NCBI RefSeq assembly: GCF_963576545.1
Contig: NW_026870454.1
Coordinates: 744,001 to 808,000, forward strand
Length of the DNA: 64,000 nucleotides
Direction of reading: 5' to 3'
Source: Limanda limanda
Taxonomy: Eukaryota > Chordata > Actinopteri > Pleuronectiformes > Pleuronectidae
The notes beneath the pieces were generated by a model that ran no database searches, was not told where the DNA came from, and saw only the letters and a program-made list of their open reading frames with translations. A program made the translations under genes and the position numbers. Below, one piece after another: positions 50,616 through 61,325 of this stretch; position 1 is the first letter of the stretch, and the number at the start of each line of letters is the position of its first letter.

Positions 50616-51736
50616 CAAATGTCACTAAACAGCTGGAAACGGGGAGATAAGCCGTTTTTGGAAGCAATGGTTAAGATTTCTGACTTTTTCATCACATGTC
50701 AGCCCAAGTGTCAGAAAAGCGCTGGAAACAGGGAGATGAGCCTTTTTTGGAAGCATTGATTAAGATTTCTGACTTTTCATCACATGTCAGCCCAAGTGTC
50801 AGAAAAGCGCTGGAAACAGGGAGATAAGCCTTTTTTGGAAGAAATGGTCAAATTCTTGAATTTTTCATCACACATCATCCCAAATGTCACTACACAGCTG
50901 GAAACGGGGAGATAAGCCGTTTTTGGAAGCAATGGTTAAGATTTCTGACTTTTTCATCACATGTCAGCCCAAGTGTCAGAAAAGCGCTGGAAACAGGGAG
51001 ATAAGCCTATTTTGGAAGAAATGGTCAAATTCTTGAATTTTTCATCACACATCATCCCAAATGTCACTAAACAGCTGGAAACGGGGAGATAAGTTTTTTT
51101 TGGAAGCAATGGTTAACATTTTGACTTTTTCATCACATATCAGCTCCAGTGTCAGAAAAGCGCTGGAAACAGGGAGATATGCCTTTTTTTGGAAGAAATG
51201 GTTAAATTCTTGAATTTTTCATCACACATCATCCCAAATGTCACTAAACAGCTGGAAACGGGGAGATAAGCCTTTTTTGGAAGCATTGATTAAGATTTCT
51301 GACTTTTTCATCACATGTCAGCCCAAGTGTCAGAAAAGCGCTGGAAACAGGGAGATAAGCCTTTTTTGGAAGAAATGGTCAAATTCTTGAATTTTTCATC
51401 ACACATCATCCCAAATGTCACTAAACAGCTGGAAACGGGGAGATAAGCCGTTTTTGGAAGCAATGGTTAACATTTTGACTTTTTCATCACATATCAGCTC
51501 CAGTGTCAGAAAAGCGCTGGAAACAGGGAGATATGCCTTTTTTTGGAAGAAATGGTTAAATTCTTGAATTTTTCATCACACATCATCCCAAATGTCACTA
51601 AACAGCTGGAAACGGGGAGATAAGCCTTTTTTGGAAGCATTGATTAAGATTTCTGACTTTTTCATCACATGTCAGCCCAAGTGTCAGAAAAGCGCTGGAA
51701 ACAGGGAGATAAGCCTTTTTTGGAAGAAATGGTTAA
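50616..51736 (+). repeat. Array B higher-order block, copy 2 of 3
   Basis: The tags of copy 1 recur 3,096 bp downstream: GATGAGCC at 50735, CTACACAGCTGG near 50890 and CCTATTTTGG at 51007. The private changes of copy 1 are absent here. Confidence 0.8.
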
Positions 51737-53180
51737 ATTCTTGAATTTTTCATCACACATCATCCCAAATGTCACTAAACAGCTGGAAACGGGGAGATAA
51801 GCCTTTTTTGGAAGCATTGATTAAGATTTCTGACTTTTTCATCACATGTCAGCCCAAGTGTCAGAAAAGCGCTGGAAACAGGGAGATAAGCCTTTTTTGG
51901 AAGAAATGGTTAAATTCTTGAATTTTTCATCACACATCATCCCAAATGTCACTAAACAGCTGGAAACGGGGAGATAAGCGTTTTTTGGAAGCATTGATTA
52001 AGATTTCTGACTTTTTCATCACATGTCAGCCCAAGTGTCAGAAAAGCGCTGGAAACAGGGAGATAAGCCTTTTTTGGAAGAAATGGTTAAATTCTTGAAT
52101 TTTTCATCACACATCATCCCCAATGTCACTAAACAGCTGGAAACGGGGAGATAAGCCGTTTTTGGAAGCAATGGTTAAGATTTCTGACTTTTTCATCACA
52201 TGTCAGCCCAAGTGTCAGAAAAGCGCTGGAAACAGGGAGATAAGCCTTTTTTGGAAGAAATGGTTAAATTCTTGAATTTTTCATCACACATCATCCCCAA
52301 TGTCACTAAACAGCTGGAAACGGGGAGATAAGCCGTTTTTGGAAGCAATGGTTAACATTTTGACTTTTTCATCACATATCAGCTCCAGTGTCAGAAAAGC
52401 GCTGGAAACAGGGAGATATGCCTTTTTTTGGAAGAAATGGTTAAATTCTTGAATTTTTCATCACACATCATCCCAAATGTCACTAAACAGCTGGAAACGG
52501 GGAGATAAGCCGTTTTTGGAAGCAATGGTTAAGATTTCTGACTTTTTCATCACATGTCAGCCCAAGTGTCAGAAAAGCGCTGGAAACAGGGAGATAAGCC
52601 TTTTTTGGAAGAAATGGTTAAATTCTTGAATTTTTCATCACACATCATCCCAAATGTCACTAAACAGCTGGAAACAGGGAGATAAGCCTTTTTTGGAAGC
52701 ATTGATTAAGATTTCTGACTTTTCATCACATGTCAGCCCAAGTGTCAGAAAAGCGCTGGAAACAGGGAGACAAGCCTTTTTTGGAAGAAATGGTCAAATT
52801 CTTGAATTTTTCATCACACATCATCCCAAATGTCACTAAACAGCTGGAAACGGGGAGATAAGCCGTTTTTGGAAGCAATGGTTAACATTTTGACTTTTTC
52901 ATCACATATCAGCTCCAGTGTCAGAAAAGCGCTGGAAACAGGGAGATATGCCTTTTTTTGGAAGAAATGGTTAAATTCTTGAATTTTTCATCACACATCA
53001 TCCCAAATGTCACTAAACAGCTGGAAACGGGGAGATAAGCCTTTTTTGGAAGCATTGATTAAGATTTCTGACTTTTTCATCACATGTCAGCCCAAGTGTC
53101 AGAAAAGCGCTGGAAACAGGGAGATATGCCTTTTTTGGAAGAAATGGTCAAATTCTTGAATTTTTCATCACACATCATCC

Positions 53181-53995
53181 CAAATGTCACTAAACAGCTG
53201 GAAACGGGGAGATAAGCCGTTTTTGGAAGCAATGGTTAAGATTTCTGACTTTTTCATCACATGTCAGCCCAAGTGTCAGAAAAGCGCTGGAAACAGGGAG
53301 ATGAGCCTTTTTTGGAAGCATTGATTAAGATTTCTGACTTTTCATCACATGTCAGCCCAAGTGTCAGAAAAGCGCTGGAAACAGGGAGATAAGCCTTTTT
53401 TGGAAGAAATGGTCAAATTCTTGAATTTTTCATCACACATCATCCCAAATGTCACTACACAGCTGGAAACGGGGAGATAAGCCGTTTTTGGAAGCAATGG
53501 TTAAGATTTCTGACTTTTTCATCACATGTCAGCCCAAGTGTCAGAAAAGCGCTGGAAACAGGGAGATAAGCCTATTTTGGAAGAAATGGTCAAATTCTTG
53601 AATTTTTCATCACACATCATCCCAAATGTCACTAAACAGCTGGAAACGGGGAGATAAGTTTTTTTTGGAAGCAATGGTTAACATTTTGACTTTTTCATCA
53701 CATATCAGCTCCAGTGTCAGAAAAGCGCTGGAAACAGGGAGATATGCCTTTTTTTGGAAGAAATGGTTAAATTCTTGAATTTTTCATCACACATCATCCC
53801 AAATGTCACTAAACAGCTGGAAACGGGGAGATAAGCCTTTTTTGGAAGCATTGATTAAGATTTCTGACTTTTTCATCACATGTCAGCCCAAGTGTCAGAA
53901 AAGCGCTGGAAACAGGGAGATAAGCCTTTTTTGGAAGAAATGGTCAAATTCTTGAATTTTTCATCACACATCATCCCAAATGTCACTAAACAGCT
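53181..53995 (+). repeat. Array B higher-order block, copy 3 of 3
   Basis: The tags recur 2,565 bp after copy 2 (GATGAGCC at 53300, CCTATTTTGG at 53572). The match ends near 53,995, where this copy has AAGCGTTTTTTGG instead of AAGCCGTTTTTGG. Confidence 0.78.
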
Positions 53996-56368
53996 GGAAA
54001 CGGGGAGATAAGCGTTTTTTGGAAGCATTGATTAAGATTTCTGACTTTTTCATCACATGTCAGCCCAAGTGTCAGAAAAGCGCTGGAAACAGGGAGATAA
54101 GCCTTTTTTGGAAGAAATGGTTAAATTCTCGAATTTTTCATCACACATCATCCCCAATGTCACTAAACAGCTGGAAACGGGGAGATAAGCCGTTTTTGGA
54201 AGCAATGGTTAACATTTTGACTTTTTCATCACATATCAGCTCCAGTGTCAGAAAAGCGCTGGAAACAGGGAGATATGCCTTTTTTTGGAAGAAATGGTTA
54301 AATTCTTGAATTTTTCATCACACATCATCCCAAATGTCACTAAACAGCTGGAAACGGGGAGATAAGCCGTTTTTGGAAGCAATGGTTAAGATTTCTGACT
54401 TTTTCATCACATGTCAGCCCAAGTGTCAGAAAAGCGCTGGAAACAGGGAGATAAGCCTTTTTTGGAAGAAATGGTTAAATTCTTGAATTTTTCATCACAC
54501 ATCATCCCAAATGTCACTAAACAGCTGGAAACAGGGAGATAAGCGTTTTTTGGAAGCATTGATTAAGATTTCTGACTTTTTCATCACATGTCAGCCCAAG
54601 TGTCAGAAAAGCGCTGGAAACAGGGAGATAAGCCTTTTTTGGAAGAAATGATTAAATTCTTGAATTTTTCATCACACATCATCCCCAATGTCACTAAACA
54701 GCTGGAAACGGGGAGATAAGCCGTTTTTGGAAGCAATGGTTAACATTTTGACTTTTTCATCACATATCAGCTCCAGTGTCAGAAAAGCGCTGGAAACAGG
54801 GAGATATGCCTTTTTTTGGAAGAAATGGTTAAATTCTTGAATTTTTCATCACACATCATCCCAAATGTCACTAAACAGCTGGAAACGGGGAGATAAGCCT
54901 TTTTTGGAAGCATTGATTAAGATTTCTGACTTTTTCATCACATGTCAGCCCAAGTGTCAGAAAAGCGCTGGAAACAGGGAGATAAGCCTTTTTTGGAAGA
55001 AATGGTCAAATTCTTGAATTTTTCATCACACATCATCCCAAATGTCACTAAACAGCTGGAAACGGGGAGATAAGCCGTTTTTGGAAGCAATGGTTAAGAT
55101 TTCTGACTTTTTCATCACATGTCAGCCCAAGTGTCAGAAAAGCGCTGGAAACAGGGAGATGAGCCTTTTTTGGAAGCATTGATTAAGATTTCTGACTTTT
55201 CATCACATGTCAGCCCAAGTGTCAGAAAAGCGCTGGAAACAGGGAGATAAGCCTTTTTTGGAAGAAATGGTCAAATTCTTGAATTTTTCATCACACATCA
55301 TCCCAAATGTCACTACACAGCTGGAAACGGGGAGATAAGCCGTTTTTGGAAGCAATGGTTAACATTTTGACTTTTTCATCACATATCAGCTCCAGTGTCA
55401 GAAAAGCGCTGGAAACAGGGAGATATGCCTTTTTTTGGAAGAAATGGTTAAATTCTTGAATTTTTCATCACACATCATCCCAAATGTCACTAAACAGCTG
55501 GAAACGGGGAGATAAGCCTTTTTTGGAAGCATTGATTAAGATTTCTGACTTTTTCATCACATGTCAGCCCAAGTGTCAGAAAAGCGCTGGAAACAGGGAG
55601 ATAAGCCTTTTTTGGAAGAAATGGTCAAATTCTTGAATTTTTCATCACACATCATCCCAAATGTCACTAAACAGCTGGAAACGGGGAGATAAGCCGTTTT
55701 TGGAAGCAATGGTTAACATTTTGACTTTTTCATCACATATCAGCTCCAGTGTCAGAAAAGCGCTGGAAACAGGGAGATATGCCTTTTTTTGGAAGAAATG
55801 GTTAAATTCTTGAATTTTTCATCACACATCATCCCAAATGTCACTAAACAGCTGGAAACGGGGAGATAAGCCTTTTTTGGAAGCATTGATTAAGATTTCT
55901 GACTTTTTCATCACATGTCAGCCCAAGTGTCAGAAAAGCGCTGGAAACAGGGAGATAAGCCTTTTTTGGAAGAAATGGTCAAATTCTTGAATTTTTCATC
56001 ACACATCATCCCAAATGTCACTAAACAGCTGGAAACGGGGAGATAAGCCGTTTTTGGAAGCAATGGTTAACATTTTGACTTTTTCATCACATATCAGCTC
56101 CAATGTCAGAAAAGCGCTGGAAACAGGGAGATATGCCTTTTTTTGGAAGAAATGGTTAAATTCTTGAATTTTTCATCACACATCATCCCAAATGTCACTA
56201 AACAGCTGGAAACGGGGAGATAAGCCGTTTTTGGAAGCAATGGTTAAGATTTCTGACTTTTTCATCACATGTCAGCCCAAGTGTCAGAAAAGCGCTGGAA
56301 ACAGGGAGATAAGCCTTTTTTGGAAGAAATGGTTAAATTCTTGAATTTTTCATCACACATCATCCCAA

Positions 56369-56554
56369 ATGTCACTAAACAGCTGGAAACAGGGAGATAA
56401 GCCTTTTTTGGAAGCATTGATTAAGATTTCTGACTTTTCATCACATGTCAGCCCAAGCGTCAGAAAAGCGCTGGAAACAGGGAGACAAGCCTTTTTTGGA
56501 AGAAATGGTCAAATTCTTGAATTTTTCATCACACATCATCCCAAATGTCACTAA
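56369..56554 (+). repeat. Tagged array B dimer lineage, derived subgroup with CCCAAGCGTCAG
   Basis: This dimer belongs to the same lineage as the copy at 46993, with one extra change, CCCAAGCGTCAG for CCCAAGTGTCAG. The three copies with this change start at 56369, 57872 and 61853. Each is followed 375 bp later by CGGGAAGATAAG (near 56743, 58246 and 62227), also unseen elsewhere. The shared derived changes order the events: the lineage arose first, the T-to-C change followed, and the extended block was then copied at 1,503 and 3,981 bp. Confidence 0.85.
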
Positions 56555-56900
56555 ACAGCTGGAAACGGGGAGATAAGCCGTTTTTGGAAGCAATGGTTAA
56601 CATTTTGACTTTTTCATCACATATCAGCTCCAGTGTCAGAAAAGCGCTGGAAACAGGGAGATATGCCTTTTTTTGGAAGAAATGGTTAAATTCTTGAATT
56701 TTTCATCACACATCATCCCAAATGTCACTAAACAGCTGGAAACGGGAAGATAAGCCTTTTTTGGAAGCATTGATTAAGATTTCTGACTTTTTCATCACAT
56801 GTCAGCCCAAGTGTCAGAAAAGCGCTGGAAACAGGGAGATAAGCCTTTTTTGGAAGAAATGGTCAAATTCTTGAATTTTTCATCACACATCATCCCAAAT

Positions 56901-57077
56901 GTCACTAAACAGCTGGAAACGGGGAGATAAGCCGTTTTTGGAAGCAATGGTTAAGATTTCTGACTTTTTCATCACATGTCAGCCCAAGTGTCAGAAAAGC
57001 GCTGGAAACAGGGAGATGAGCCTTTTTTGGAAGCATTGATTAAGATTTCTGACTTTTCATCACATGTCAGCCCAAGT
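56901..57077 (+). repeat. B1 + hybrid 177-bp unit, first tandem copy
   Basis: A normal B1 (56901-56989) is followed by the recombinant monomer (56990-57077) and then directly by another B1 at 57078, with no B2 between them. The junction reads CCCAAGTGTCACTAAACAGC, where every other site has CCCAAGTGTCAG. Confidence 0.88.
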
Positions 57078-57254
57078 GTCACTAAACAGCTGGAAACGGG
57101 GAGATAAGCCGTTTTTGGAAGCAATGGTTAAGATTTCTGACTTTTTCATCACATGTCAGCCCAAGTGTCAGAAAAGCGCTGGAAACAGGGAGATGAGCCT
57201 TTTTTGGAAGCATTGATTAAGATTTCTGACTTTTCATCACATGTCAGCCCAAGT
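57078..57254 (+). repeat. B1 + hybrid 177-bp unit, second tandem copy
   Basis: This repeats the preceding unit at exactly 177 bp: B1 57078-57166 and hybrid 57167-57254. A normal B2 follows. It is the only place I found where the hybrid is not followed by B2, so it records a separate, later local duplication. Confidence 0.88.
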
Positions 57255-57344
57255 GTCAGAAAAGCGCTGGAAACAGGGAGATAAGCCTTTTTTGGAAGAA
57301 ATGGTCAAATTCTTGAATTTTTCATCACACATCATCCCAAATGT

Positions 57345-60019
57345 CACTACACAGCTGGAAACGGGGAGATAAGCCGTTTTTGGAAGCATTGATTAAGATT
57401 TCTGACTTTTTCATCACATGTCAGCCCAAGTGTCAGAAAAGCGCTGGAAACAGGGAGATAAGCCTTTTTTGGAAGAAATGGTTAAATTCTTGAATTTTTC
57501 ATCACACATCATCCCCAATGTCACTAAACAGCTGGAAACGGGGAGATAAGCTGTTTTTGGAAGCAATGGTTAACATTTTGACTTTTTCATCACATATCAG
57601 CTCCAGTGTCAGAAAAGCGCTGGAAACAGGGAGATATGCCTTTTTTTGGAAGAAATGGTTAAATTCTTGAATTTTTCATCACACATCATCCCAAATGTCA
57701 CTAAACAGCTGGAAACGGGGAGATAAGCCGTTTTTGGAAGCAATGGTTAAGATTTCTGACTTTTTCATCACATGTCAGCCCAAGTGTCAGAAAAGCGCTG
57801 GAAACAGGGAGATAAGCCTTTTTTGGAAGAAATGGTTAAATTCTTGAATTTTTCATCACACATCATCCCAAATGTCACTAAACAGCTGGAAACAGGGAGA
57901 TAAGCCTTTTTTGGAAGCATTGATTAAGATTTCTGACTTTTCATCACATGTCAGCCCAAGCGTCAGAAAAGCGCTGGAAACAGGGAGACAAGCCTTTTTT
58001 GGAAGAAATGGTCAAATTCTTGAATTTTTCATCACACATCATCCCAAATGTCACTAAACAGCTGGAAACGGGGAGATAAGCCGTTTTTGGAAGCAATGGT
58101 TAACATTTTGACTTTTTCATCACATATCAGCTCCAGTGTCAGAAAAGCGCTGGAAACAGGGAGATATGCCTTTTTTTGGAAGAAATGGTTAAATTCTTGA
58201 ATTTTTCATCACACATCATCCCAAATGTCACTAAACAGCTGGAAACGGGAAGATAAGCCTTTTTTGGAAGCATTGATTAAGATTTCTGACTTTTTCATCA
58301 CATGTCAGCCCAAGTGTCAGAAAAGCGCTGGAAACAGGGAGATAAGCCTTTTTTGGAAGAAATGGTCAAATTCTTGAATTTTTCATCACACATCATCCCA
58401 AATGTCACTAAACAGCTGGAAACGGGGAGATAAGCCGTTTTTGGAAGCAATGGTTAAGATTTCTGACTTTTTCATCACATGTCAGCCCAAGTGTCAGAAA
58501 AGCGCTGGAAACAGGGAGATGAGCCTTTTTTGGAAGCATTGATTAAGATTTCTGACTTTTCATCACATGTCAGCCCAAGTGTCAGAAAAGCGCTGGAAAC
58601 AGGGAGATAAGCCTTTTTTGGAAGAAATGGTCAAATTCTTGAATTTTTCATCACACATCATCCCAAATGTCACTACACAGCTGGAAACGGGGAGATAAGC
58701 CGTTTTTGGAAGCAATGGTTAACATTTTGACTTTTTCATCACATATCAGCTCCAGTGTCAGAAAAGCGCTGGAAACAGGGAGATATGCCTTTTTTTGGAA
58801 GAAATGGTTAAATTCTTGAATTTTTCATCACACATCATCCCAAATGTCACTAAACAGCTGGAAACGGGGAGATAAGCCTTTTTTGGAAGCATTGATTAAG
58901 ATTTCTGACTTTTTCATCACATGTCAGCCCAAGTGTCAGAAAAGCGCTGGAAACAGGGAGATAAGCCTTTTTTGGAAGAAATGGTTAAATTCTTGAATTT
59001 TTCATCACACATCATCCCAAATGTCACTAAACAGCTGGAAACGGGGAGATAAGCGTTTTTTGGAAGCATTGATTAAGATTTCTGACTTTTTCATCACATG
59101 TCAGCCCAAGTGTCAGAAAAGCGCTGGAAACAGGGAGATAAGCCTTTTTTGGAAGAAATGGTTAAATTCTTGAATTTTTCATCACACATCATCCCCAATG
59201 TCACTAAACAGCTGGAAACGGGGAGATAAGCCGTTTTTGGAAGCAATGGTTAACATTTTGACTTTTTCATCACATATCAGCTCCAGTGTCAGAAAAGCGC
59301 TGGAAACAGGGAGATATGCCTTTTTTTGGAAGAAATGGTTAAATTCTTGAATTTTTCATCACACATCATCCCCAATGTCACTAAACAGCTGGAAACGGGG
59401 AGATAAGCCGTTTTTGGAAGCAATGGTTAACATTTTGACTTTTTCATCACATATCAGCTCCAGTGTCAGAAAAGCGCTGGAAACAGGGAGATATGCCTTT
59501 TTTTGGAAGAAATGGTTAAATTCTTGAATTTTTCATCACACATCATCCCAAATGTCACTAAACAGCTGGAAACGGGGAGATAAGCCGTTTTTGGAAGCAA
59601 TGGTTAAGATTTCTGACTTTTTCATCACATGTCAGCCCAAGTGTCAGAAAAGCGCTGGAAACAGGGAGATAAGCCTTTTTTGGAAGAAATGGTTAAATTC
59701 TTGAATTTTTCATCACACATCATCCCAAATGTCACTAAACAGCTGGAAACAGGGAGATAAGCGTTTTTTGGAAGCATTGATTAAGATTTCTGACTTTTTC
59801 ATCACATGTCAGCCCAAGTGTCAGAAAAGCGCTGGAAACAGGGAGATAAGCCTTTTTTGGAAGAAATGGTTAAATTCTTGAATTTTTCATCACACATCAT
59901 CCCCAATGTCACTAAACAGCTGGAAACGGGGAGATAAGCCGTTTTTGGAAGCAATGGTTAACATTTTGACTTTTTCATCACATATCAGCTCCAGTGTCAG
60001 AAAAGCGCTGGAAACAGGG
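57345..60019 (+). repeat. Array B 3,981-bp-offset duplication, left copy
   Basis: A long ordered set of variants matches the region 3,981 bp downstream: CACTACACAGC (57345), AAGCTGTTTTTGG (57551), the tagged dimer (57872), GGGAAGATAAG (near 58246), the hybrid (58518), CATCCCCAATGTC (59370) and GGAAACAGGGAGATAAGCG (near 59745). The offset is 22.5 dimers less about two bases. Confidence 0.87.
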
Positions 60020-61325
60020 AGATATGCCTTTTTTTGGAAGAAATGGTTAAATTCTTGAATTTTTCATCACACATCATCCCAAATGTCACTAAACAGCTGG
60101 AAACGGGGAGATAAGCCGTTTTTGGAAGCAATGGTTAAGATTTCTGACTTTTTCATCACATGTCAGCCCAAGTGTCAGAAAAGCGCTGGAAACAGGGAGA
60201 TAAGCCTTTTTTGGAAGAAATGGTCAAATTCTTGAATTTTTCATCACACATCATCCCAAATGTCACTAAACAGCTGGAAACGGGGAGATAAGCCGTTTTT
60301 GGAAGCAATGGTTAAGATTTCTGACTTTTTCATCACATGTCAGCCCAAGTGTCAGAAAAGCGCTGGAAACAGGGAGATAAGCCTATTTTGGAAGAAATGG
60401 TCAAATTCTTGAATTTTTCATCACACATCATCCCAAATGTCACTAAACAGCTGGAAACGGGGAGATAAGTTTTTTTTGGAAGCAATGGTTAACATTTTGA
60501 CTTTTTCATTACATATCAGCTCCAGTGTCAGAAAAGCGCTGGAAACAGGGAGATATGCCTTTTTTTGGAAGAAATGGTCAAATTCTTGAATTTTTCATCA
60601 CACATCATCCCAAATGTCACTAAACAGCTGGAAACGGGGAGATAAGCCGTTTTTGGAAGCATTGATTAAGATTTCTGACTTTTTCATCACATGTCAGCCC
60701 AAGTGTCAGAAAAGCGCTGGAAACAGGGAGATAAGCCTTTTTTGGAAGAAATGGTCAAATTCTTGAATTTTTCATCACACATCATCCCAAATGTCACTAA
60801 ACAGCTGGAAACGGGGAGATAAGCCGTTTTTGGAAGCAATGGTTAACATTTTGACTTTTTCATCACATATCAGCTCCAGTGTCAGAAAAGCGCTGGAAAC
60901 AGGGAGATATGCCTTTTTTTGGAAGAAATGGTTAAATTCTTGAATTTTTCATCACACATCATCCCAAATGTCACTAAACAGCTGGAAACGGGGAGATAAG
61001 CCTTTTTTGGAAGCATTGATTAAGATTTCTGACTTTTTCATCACATGTCAGCCCAAGTGTCAGAAAAGCGCTGGAAACAGGGAGATAAGCCTTTTTTGGA
61101 AGAAATGGTTAAATTCTTGAATTTTTCATCACACATCATCCCAAATGTCACTAAACAGCTGGAAACGGGGAGATAAGCGTTTTTTGGAAGCATTGATTAA
61201 GATTTCTGACTTTTTCATCACATGTCAGCCCAAGTGTCAGAAAAGCGCTGGAAACAGGGAGATAAGCCTTTTTTGGAAGAAATGGTTAAATTCTTGAATT
61301 TTTCATCACACATCATCCCAAATGT

